Source: Zygnema cylindricum
Lineage: Eukaryota; Streptophyta; Zygnematophyceae; Zygnematales; Zygnemataceae
Length of the DNA: 62,000 bases
NCBI GenBank assembly: GCA_037447655.1
Contig: JBBHKE010000114.1
Span: 1-62,000, forward strand
Direction: 5' to 3'
Positions within the stretch are counted from its first letter, which is position 1. Every line of letters starts with the position of its first letter. The notes below the pieces were generated by a model that was not told where the DNA came from, ran no database searches, and worked only from the letters and a program-made list of their open reading frames with translations. Of this stretch, positions 54,749 through 62,000 are shown piece after piece. The translations under genes were made by a program, and so were the position numbers.

Positions 54749-55457
54749 TAAATAAATTGACTGCGCGCAGGTAGTTTCTCACTTCACGTGAGCTCCATTG
54801 TGAGAGCACATGTTGGCATTTAAGTGCGTACTTTATTTTGTTTGTATGTGCGCATTTTACTTTTTCCGTGAATGTGAATCAATGTGAAGTACGTTGTCAA
54901 TGTACGAATGTTGATTCGTAAATAGTGTGGCTTCATTTGGTCGCGCGTGACGAGCGTTTTTTTATCATTTAGTTTCATCGATATTTTTAGGCGGGTACGC
55001 TTTTTTATCTTGTACAAAGTTTATTTCGTTTCGTGCGAGTTAATTTATACATATGACGTCATCCTTTAATATATGTCAAAGTTCAATGTAACGGTTCGCG
55101 ATTAGATTCCATTTTTGCGGCTAAGTTAAATGTCACTATGTGCTCTCACAGTGGAGCTCACGTGAAGTGAGAAACTACCTGCGCACTACCATTTTATTTA
55201 CATGCGGTCGTCGCAGTTGTGTTACCGTAAACCGGCGCCGACCGTGTGAATTGTTTTTTTTATGACGGTCGACGTTCGCAAGCGCGACACTTTTTTAACC
55301 GTCGTGACAATATTTCGCCAGTCAAAGTTGTTCGACGGATTGACCGTCAAATGTGAACTCAAAGGTACGTAACTTGTACAAAGTTTTACTTCAAATGTAC
55401 AATTTTTGACAACTACCTGCGCGCAACAAAAAATGTCTCTGCGATTAGCAATTCCCT

Positions 55458-56066
55458 GAAAATATTACAATATTTAAAATAAAGAATGCTATCAGTATAA
55501 TGTCGCATTGCACGGGATAAGGTTGTATAAGGTTGTAGTATATACAAACGGGGACACATCCGTCCACACCGACAATCTTAAACTTTTGTATTTTATTGCT
55601 CCAGTCAGTGTTCCGTTTTGACGTTTCTGCTATTTGTACTTTTTGTAAGCAACAGCGCGAAACTACAGTACAGTTCACCGCGAATGGTAATTAGAGTAAT
55701 GAAAAAATAAAAGTACAAAAGCTAAAAAAAAAATAGAGTAATGAACGCTAATTTATGTGATAGAGCTATTTCAACTATGGAGTTTACTCTAATTTATTTA
55801 AATACTCTAATTTGGCACCTACTATCCTCTATTGTAAATAAGGTATTCGTACAGAATTTGGCAAAACGTACAGTTTATCGTCACTATGATGTTTGCACTA
55901 CGCGGTTTGTTAAAACGCAATTACATGATAACGACCTGTATTAAATCATTATTTGTAATTTTTTACTTAATAAAGTACAATTTTGCACGGTCGAAGGCCA
56001 TCCGTACTCGACACTATTTAAAACGAACCTATATTATAATTAAAAACGCTAATTAAACTTTACCTT
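55458..56066. other. Unassigned DNA
   Basis: AT-rich; nothing recognised. Ends at ACCTT (56062-56066), the presumed target site of the next Copia. Confidence 0.4.
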
Positions 56067-57067
56067 TGCAATTCTGTGTCCTCCATTGGACTACAGAATA
56101 CAGGAAGCCTCTAGATAGTATTTAACTAACCCACTTTAAGCCACGACCACTTCTGCCCAAAAAGGCAAACTGAGAATTTGACTGCACCCCTGTGTAGCCT
56201 GGACTCCCCTGAGTCCGTAGCAAAAAGAATCACTGAAAACGGCCAACCAGGCGATAAGTTATGAGCCGGCAAAAATGCCAATTTATACAAAGTTCTCTTA
56301 GAGAGAGGTGTCTGTCTACCAAATATTTCCTAAGTCCTAAATCCCTCTCACAACCCCTATCTACTAAAATACGAACCAATCGTATTACTGTAAAGTACAA
56401 AAAGGTACTATGGCCGATGTACTTTCTGTACGGCCGGTGTACGACAAGGCTCTTGAGTGGACGCGTGTCATTTTTCCACTTGTCCGTATTTCCTCCGGAA
56501 TTCCCGCGACCGAATGTCATCCTTCCACGCGGCGCCACGTCATGCCACGTCCATAAAATCCAAAGTGACCATTCCGCGATCTCGGCGACGATGTGCGCCG
56601 TCGGATTAAATCTGACATTAAATGTTGACCGTTAAAAGTGTCTGTTTCATTTGTTTCGTGCGAAATGACGTTTCGCACTAAACTTTAACAAGTTCTATGT
56701 TCGTTTCGTTTTATATTCCAGTTAGATCATTTCGGTACTATACAACAGTTTATATATGAATGAAACCCTATATAATCTAACGGACTTCTACGACAGACTG
56801 GTTAGAGCTAACGGCTACGCCGCGCTCTACCGGTCGGGGGTTCGAGTCCTGCCGACTCAACCTTTTGTTGAGAGTGACTTAAGTCACTCTTTAGTCCTTC
56901 CTATGGAGCTGAGGCAGCCATGGCTCCATCGCTCTCTCTCTCTTTCAGTGACTACAACAAGTATGGGGGAGAGAGAGAAGAGATGGAGGCAGGCTGCCAT
57001 CATTTCTTATATATGTTTCCGCTAATTTATTTTACACTAGAAAATACAAAAACTACTTATTTCAACA
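56067..57067 (-). mobile_element. 3' LTR of the 56-kb Copia
   Basis: Minus strand TGTTGAAATAAG...ATGGAGGACACAGAATTGCA, 1001 bases. It matches 61410-62000 with about nine differences seen over ~590 bases, so insertion was fairly recent. Contains the stem-loops (56182-56197 and 56201-56216), a TATA-like TATATAA near 56748-56756, paired ACGTGG/ACGTC words and an antisense tRNA-like segment (56795-56860). Confidence 0.95.
56795..56860 (+). other. tRNA-like sequence antisense in the Copia LTR
   Basis: Plus strand: an A-box-like TGGTTAGAGCTAACGG starts at 56799 and a perfect B box GGTTCGAGTCC lies at 56839-56849, about 40 bases apart, followed by TGCCGACTC. The acceptor stem does not pair. The same arrangement recurs in the other LTRs of this family, always opposite to LTR transcription. 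Confidence 0.65.
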
Positions 57068-57082
57068 CTCCCCTTATTTTCT
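57068..57082 (-). promoter_or_regulatory. Polypurine tract of the 56-kb Copia
   Basis: AGAAAATAAGGGGAG directly before the LTR TG; plus-strand priming site. The same tract precedes the LTRs at 8415, 18284, 28558 and 34167. Confidence 0.9.
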
Positions 57083-58866
57083 AGTCTATTTTTAATTTTT
57101 CTTTTAATCCACATTTTTCCCTGCAGTATTTTAATTTTGGCAAGGGTACAGGTTTGGTCATCATGTCAGCTATCATTTCCTCATCAGATCTATATACAAG
57201 ATTCACTATTTTATTCTCAACTTTTTCTCTTACAAAACTTAATCTTATGTCCATATGTTTAGCCTTAAAATGATGTTTTGGATTTGCTGCAATTGCTATG
57301 GCCGCTTGATTATCACAAAACACTTCATGCACTCCCTCCTTCATATACCCAAGTTCTTGCAGCAAGGACTTGACCCACATCAACTCTTTCACAGCAGAAC
57401 AAGAGGCCATGTACTCAGCCTCCATGGTGGACTGTGCAACCACCTTTTGTTGCTTACTGCTCCAACAGCATGCACCTTCCCCAACATACAACACATACCC
57501 AGAAGTGCATCGTCTCATAGGTGCGTCCCCATAACTGGCATCACTCCAAGTAGTGATGTCAGTGTGCTCCCCTCCCAAATGCAACCATAACTCTCTGGTT
57601 CCAACCAGATATCTCATGACTCTCTTGGCTGCCTCCCAATCCCTCTTCCTAGGATCATTCAGACTCCTATTGAGTACTCCAACTGCTGCCGCTATGTCCG
57701 ACCTGGTACAATTCATAAAATAGATTAGACTTCCTACGACCTGTCTATAAGGGATAGTCTTCATAAACTCTCTCTCTTCAATACTCATTTGATCATCTAA
57801 GATAATTACTCCTCTTTCTACACTCCCATCACTTACTTTTTTCAAGTCCATGGGAGTGGTACAACTGTTAGCATTTTCCATCTGGAATTTCTCAAGCATA
57901 TTACCTATTGCTTCTTTCTGAGTAAGTCTGATAATCTTCTTCCCCCTATCTCTCTCCATCTGAATCCCCAAGATATATTTTGCCTCCCCTAAATCCTTCA
58001 TATCAAATCTGCTTCTAAGTTATGTTTTTAACTTATTGATATTTTCCAAGGATTTACTCAACACAAGCAGATCATCCACATAAATTGCAATAAAAATGAC
58101 ATCATTCTAATCTTCAAACATATAGATGGAATGGTCAGAGCTTATACGGATATATCCTAGACTGGTAAGAAACTCATCTAGTTTCTTGTTCCACTATCGG
58201 GGAGCCTGCTTTAGTCCATATAAGGACTTTATAAGCCTGAAGACTTTGCTCTCTTCTCCTTCCTCCACGAACCCCTCGGGTTGTCTCATGAAAATTTCTT
58301 CCTCTAACTCACCATTAAGAAACGCAGTCTTAATGTCCATCTGATGGATTTCTATGTCTTCCGCTGCTGCCAGGCTGAGGAGAATCCTTACTGATGGGAA
58401 CCGAACAACTGGAGCAAAGGTCTCCTCATAGTCAATCCCTTCCTTTTGGGTGAACCCCTTCGCTACCAATCGAGCCTTATATCTTTCAATGGTATTATTT
58501 GGGTTCAGTTTTAGTTTAAATACCCATTTACACCCAATAGGTTTTCTGTCTGGAGGATAATCTGCTAATTCCCAGGTATTTGCTTCCATGATAGAAGCCA
58601 TCTCATCATTTATAGCTCTAATCCATCTTTCTTTCTCTGGACTATTCACTGCCTCCGAGTAAGACTGAAGCTCATCAGGGTGAGATAGCTTAGTTACCTT
58701 ATGAGCGACTTGTTTTTCCTGTAATCTTTTGCTGCTCCTTCTTCCTCCCTCAAACTCTGAAGCAAGAATGGATGGAAGTCTTGGATTTCTTCTCACTGTT
58801 TCATCGGCTCCCCTGTCCATGGAAACCGGTTCTTGTCCCGCTTCTTCTATCTCCTCGAAGTCCATA
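57081..58866 (-). pseudogene. Copia reverse transcriptase and RNase H, nearly intact
   Basis: From the right: FEGGRRSSKRLQEKQ, INDEMASIMEANTWELADYP, CKWVFKLKLNPNNTIERYKA, MDIKTAFLNGELEEEIFMRQ, SLYGLKQAPR then a stop in place of Arg. Next come the catalytic YVDD (58071-58082), the RT connection (DLGEAKYILGIQMERDR) and RNase H (TWSDASYGDAPMRRC, AQSTMEAEYMASC, FCDNQAAIAIAANPKHHFKA), ending KLKID then stop. A 306-codon open stretch covers 57081-58001. Only three in-frame stops (about 58196, 58109 and 58021) interrupt this part. Confidence 0.92.
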
Positions 58867-60301
58867 GGAGTATGTGAGGTTTCCGGTGAGTCTCCTGTAT
58901 CTTGGATTCCCCTGAATCTGTAATCACGGTGTCACCCATATCCCTTTCGGGAACAACCGAGTTCTCCTCACTTTCAGACTCAAATCTGATCCTAATCTTC
59001 TTTGTATATTTGAAGGGGTCAAATGACTTCCCTTCATCCATGACAACTAAGTGTTTGACCAGAATGATATCTTTCTTTGCCAAGTCATATACTCTATATC
59101 CCTTAACATCCTCATCATATCCCACAAAGTATCCAGGTTTTCCCTTAGCATCTAGTTTCCAGTTTTTCCTATCCGTGTCAAGACTGTAAACTTGGCTACC
59201 AAATACTTTAAGGTGTGAGATATCTGGTTTCCTTCCAACCCATCTCTCATAAGGTGTGACTCCCTTTACAGCTGAGGTGAGGACTCTATTCTTAATATAG
59301 TTGGCAGAGTTCATTGCTTCTGCCCAAAATCTCTTTCCTATTTTCTTGTCTACCAACATACTGCGCACACTATCTCCTAGTGTTCGATTCAACCTCTAAG
59401 CTACCCCATTTTGCTCCAGATTATATGGTAAAGTTTTCTTGTGCTGCACTCCCTCATCTCTCAGATATTCCTCAAACTCGTTAGAGGTATATTCCCCCCC
59501 ATTATCACTCCTTATCCTCTTAATGGGGGTTTCATGCAACTTCTCACTCCAAGCTTTATATTCTTTGAAGTAAGTTGATGCTTCAGACTTTGTTTTCAGA
59601 AAGTAGACTCTAGAGTATGTAGACCAGTCATCAGTTATTGTCATCATAAACCTCTTTCCTCCAACCGAATGTACTTTTGCAGGTCCCCAAATATCTGTGT
59701 GGACCAAATCTAACACTTTCTCATCTCTATATGTGGCGGCTTTGGGAAAGGAAAGTCTGTGAGCCTTACCTTGAGCACAACCACTACAATCATCCATCAT
59801 TTCATTATCCTCAAATTGAATGCCATCTACTACCCCAAGCTTTTTCATTTCCCTTAACCTATCAAAATGTACATGCCCCAAACGCTTATGCCAAATCATC
59901 ACCTTAGGAACACCAACATAGTAAGCATTCTTCTTTTCATTACTCAAGTTAAGCCTAAACATTCCTTGGCTACCCTTATCTGCTGTGAAGTAAACTTCAT
60001 TCCCATACTTAGCTGTAAAGACTCCCTTTCTGGTGAAGGTATCAAACTCTTTGTCATCTAACACAGACGTAGAGACAAGATTTTTACTCAGCTGAGGAAT
60101 GTAAAGTACATCTGAGAATGTAAGTATAGAGGTCTTACCCTCCACTAATACTTTCAGATCTACTGATCCCACTAGATCTGTAGTAACCACTCTCCCATCC
60201 CCATACTCTATCTCTACAGTAGGAATCTTTCGTAGCTTAGTGAAGAGTTCTTTATCACGGCACATATGCATGGATGCACCTGAGTCGATGATCCATCCTT
60301 C
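58867..60301 (-). pseudogene. Copia protease and integrase, nearly intact
   Basis: Reads WIIDSGASMHMCRDKELF (protease, DSG), WHKRLGHVHFDRLREMKKLG with CSGCAQGKAHRLSFP (GAG-pre-integrase), HTDIWGPAKVHSVGG (first Asp), RIRSDNGGEYTSNEF (second Asp) and LEQNGVA, then a TAG where Glu is expected (59396-59398). The integrase C-terminal part follows: YERWVGRKPDISHLKVFGSQ. One frameshift near 58915 separates this from RT. The element encodes a single Gag-Pol in one frame, as is usual for Copia. Confidence 0.92.
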
Positions 60302-61429
60302 CTATGGAGCTTCCCGAATTGCTCCAAGGGCACACTTCTGCCTCCGAGGGATCTCCTTCTCCTCCAGACTCTCGCCAAGAAGAAGCTCCCCATCCTCCTC
60401 AGATGACTCATCCTCGATTTCTCTTGACACTTTTGTAACCACAAGTGCCTTTTTCTTCCCTCCAGAAGAACCCCCTCCACGGTTTTCTTGGAGCCTCAGC
60501 TCTGACAACTTGACACAATCTGCAATAAAGTGTCCCGGCTTTTTGCAATAATGACAAAGACCCTTTGGGGGGCTCTGTCCCCCAGAATTATCTCTTTCCC
60601 CTCTATAAGGTTTCTTCGGATCCTTCCCCCATCGGTCCCCTCCTGCTGCTAGAGCTTGAATGCTCTTTCCTCCTCTCCTAATCTCCATTGTGTTTTCCTG
60701 CACAAGTATCATCCTGACTACTGTGTTCCATTTCCATGAACTATCAGGCATTCCCTGTACTCGGTACACTATGTTTTCGAACTCATCTGGTAATTTCATG
60801 ATAAGGGTGTTAACTTTCATTTTCATTGTACTTGTCCACCCGGCACTTTCCATTTCCATATACAAACAAGAAAGATCATTACAGTAATCTAACATCTTTC
60901 CTCCTTTGTAAGTGTAACTCAATAGCTTTTGCTCAGCCAACTGGAGCTCCTGAATAGTTCCAGCTCTATAAATCTCCACCAAACTCTCCCACAATTCCTC
61001 TGCCTTGTAAATGTGAAGATGAGGAGTGGCCAAACCTTGAGTGAGGTGCCTCAAAATGAAGTTCTTGGCAGCCATGTTTACATCCTCCCACATTTGAGTA
61101 TCGTTCTCCACGGTCTTCACGGTCGCTGTTCCCGATACTGTGGCAATAGGAGTGAGGGGTGTCTCCTTCCCTTTCTCCTTTTCGGACACACTGCTGTCCC
61201 CATCATCTGCCTCCTCCGCTGAGGCAGCCGTTGTTGCAGAAAACCTTACTCCCCCAAATCCTGGTGGAGTTCCCGAAGGTGGACGTTTCATTTGTCCACT
61301 GACGATACCCCAGTATCGTTTTTCACACAAAGCTCCCATCATCATGGCTTCCCAATAGATGAACCCAGATCCATTGAAGGTGGGCACCCTAGAGGGTGGG
61401 CCCATAACCTGCAATTCTGTGTCCTCCAT
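60302..61429 (-). CDS. Copia gag, starting inside the LTR
   Basis: A 375-codon frame with ATG at 61427-61429, 20 bases inside the LTR. It reads MEDTELQ, then VMGPPSRVP across the primer site, then FNGSGFIYWEAMMMGALCEK, capsid words NFILRHLTQGLATPHLH, EQKLLSYTYKGGKMLDYCND and TLIMKLPDEFENIVYRVQGM, and a zinc knuckle CHYCKKPGHFIADC. It ends at a TAG (60302-60304), in frame with the protease; the 24-kb copy has sense sequence at this position, so the stop is probably a mutation rather than a programmed break. Gag packages element RNA into particles. Confidence 0.92.
   Translation of the reverse strand: MEDTELQVMGPPSRVPTFNGSGFIYWEAMMMGALCEKRYWGIVSGQMKRPPSGTPPGFGGVRFSATTAASAEEADDGDSSVSEKEKGKETPLTPIATVSGTATVKTVENDTQMWEDVNMAAKNFILRHLTQGLATPHLHIYKAEELWESLVEIYRAGTIQELQLAEQKLLSYTYKGGKMLDYCNDLSCLYMEMESAGWTSTMKMKVNTLIMKLPDEFENIVYRVQGMPDSSWKWNTVVRMILVQENTMEIRRGGKSIQALAAGGDRWGKDPKKPYRGERDNSGGQSPPKGLCHYCKKPGHFIADCVKLSELRLQENRGGGSSGGKKKALVVTKVSREIEDESSEEDGELLLGESLEEKEIPRRQKCALGAIREAP
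61395..61409 (-). promoter_or_regulatory. Primer-binding site (half-tRNA iMet), 56-kb Copia
   Basis: GGTTATGGGCCCACC, immediately after the LTR end TTGCA. It is fully complementary to GGUGGGCCCAUAACC, the anticodon-arm segment of plant initiator tRNA-Met as I remember it. Drosophila copia uses the same internal tRNA region as primer. The site doubles as gag codons V-M-G-P. Confidence 0.9.
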
Positions 61430-62000
61430 TGGACTACATAATACAGGAAGCCTCTAGATAGTATTTAACTAACCCACTTTAAGCCACGACCACTTCTGCC
61501 CAAGAAGGCAAACTGAGAATTTGACTGCACCCCTGTGTAGCCTGGACTCCCCTGAGTCCGTAGCAAAAAGAATCACTGAAAACGGCCAACCAGGCGATAA
61601 GTTATGAGCCGGCAAAAATGCCAATTTATACAAAGCTCTCTTAGAGAGAGGTGTCTGTCTACCAAATATTTCCTAAGTCCTAAATCCCTCTCACAACCCC
61701 TATCTACTAAAGTACGAACCAATCGTATTACTGTAAAGTACAGAAAGGTACTATGGCCGATGTACTTTCTGTACGGCCGGTGTACGACAAGGCTCTTGAG
61801 TGGACGCGTGTCATTTTTCCACTTGTCCGTATTTCCTCTGGAATTCCCGCGACCGAATGTCATCCTTCCACGCGGCGCCACGTCATGCCACGTCCATAAA
61901 ATCCAAAGTGACCATTCCGCGATCTCGGCGACGATGTGCGCCGTCGGATTAAATCCGACATTAAATGTCGACGGTTAAAAGTGTCTGTTTCATTTGTTTC
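61410..62000 (-). mobile_element. 5' LTR of the 56-kb Copia (cut by window end)
   Basis: About 590 of the expected ~1000 bases are present, nearly identical to 56067-56660. The expected right-flanking target duplicate ACCTT lies beyond the window. Confidence 0.95.

Larger units (their letters stand above)
53525..55457. mobile_element. Foldback element with ~325-base arms (MITE inside)
   Basis: AGGGAATTGCTAATCGCAGAG at the left is the complement of the right end. The arms match through 53784, resume after the inserted MITE at 54749-54813, and pair with 55134-55457. Arms of this length around a ~320-base centre fit a foldback or Mutator-like non-autonomous element. No target duplication could be fixed and no transposase is present. 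Confidence 0.85.

Noticed and set aside
56799-56849. Functional tRNA gene
   Set aside because: The B box is perfect, but the acceptor stem does not pair and the anticodon arm is not canonical.
56756-57025. Plus-strand 89-codon frame over the tRNA-like segment
   Set aside because: Lies antisense within the LTR and has no conserved protein signal.
60302-60304. Programmed stop-codon readthrough between gag and pol of the 56-kb Copia
   Set aside because: The 24-kb relative has sense sequence at this site and several other stops occur in pol, so a random nonsense mutation is simpler.

Overview
The window looks like repeat-dominated nuclear DNA of a plant-lineage (streptophyte) genome, most plausibly a streptophyte alga or an early land plant. 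Four things point there. A first exon at 662-812 (minus strand) reads as a plastid transit peptide and ends at a GT donor. Copia elements carry a primer-binding site that matches, from my memory of the tRNA, the anticodon arm of plant initiator tRNA-Met. A Ty3/gypsy element carries a C5-DNA-methyltransferase domain, a fusion reported from charophyte algae. Promoter-like DNA is rich in CT patches. I cannot name the species. There are two assembly gaps (36718-36727 and 49875-49884).

Layout. 1-950: the GA-rich first exon region of one host gene. 951-7409: intergenic DNA packed with small DNA elements (PIF/Harbinger-like and hAT-like MITEs) and a local duplication with inversion. 7410-12716: degenerate Copia element, minus strand. 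12717-13990: 3' end of a second Copia lineage. 15066-15845: GA-rich repeat array. 15950-19291: solo LTR plus the 3' half of a plus-strand Copia. 19292-36405: the remains of one minus-strand Ty3/gypsy element, interrupted by a complete Copia (23165-29631, TSD TGACC) and by a non-autonomous Copia derivative (29841-35354). The latter carries a solo LTR (31351-32663, TSD AAACA). Read across the insertions, the gypsy order is methyltransferase, linker, RT, RNase H, integrase, PHD finger. 36406-41107 and 45649-48530: LTR scraps and unrecognised DNA, split by a complete non-autonomous Copia (41108-45643, TSD CGCCT). 48535-49621: LTR and TRIM-like pieces. 49885-53500: AT-rich low-complexity DNA. 53525-55457: a foldback element with a MITE in one arm. 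56067-62000: a nearly intact Copia, minus strand, whose 5' LTR runs off the window.

The most notable biology is in the retroelements. (1) The gypsy polyprotein joins a cytosine methyltransferase and a PHD finger to the usual pol domains. (2) In the main Copia families the gag start codon lies inside the LTR, so gag is translated through the LTR end and through a half-tRNA primer-binding site read as Val-Met-Gly-Pro. (3) The same LTRs carry two adjacent stem-loops just before gag, with compensatory changes between copies, and a tRNA-like sequence with A- and B-box motifs in antisense. (4) One pol-deleted element keeps a 450-codon ORF fusing gag to remnants of RT and RNase H. No intact host gene, rRNA gene, functional tRNA gene or CRISPR array is visible. 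Protein calls are from motifs read by eye.
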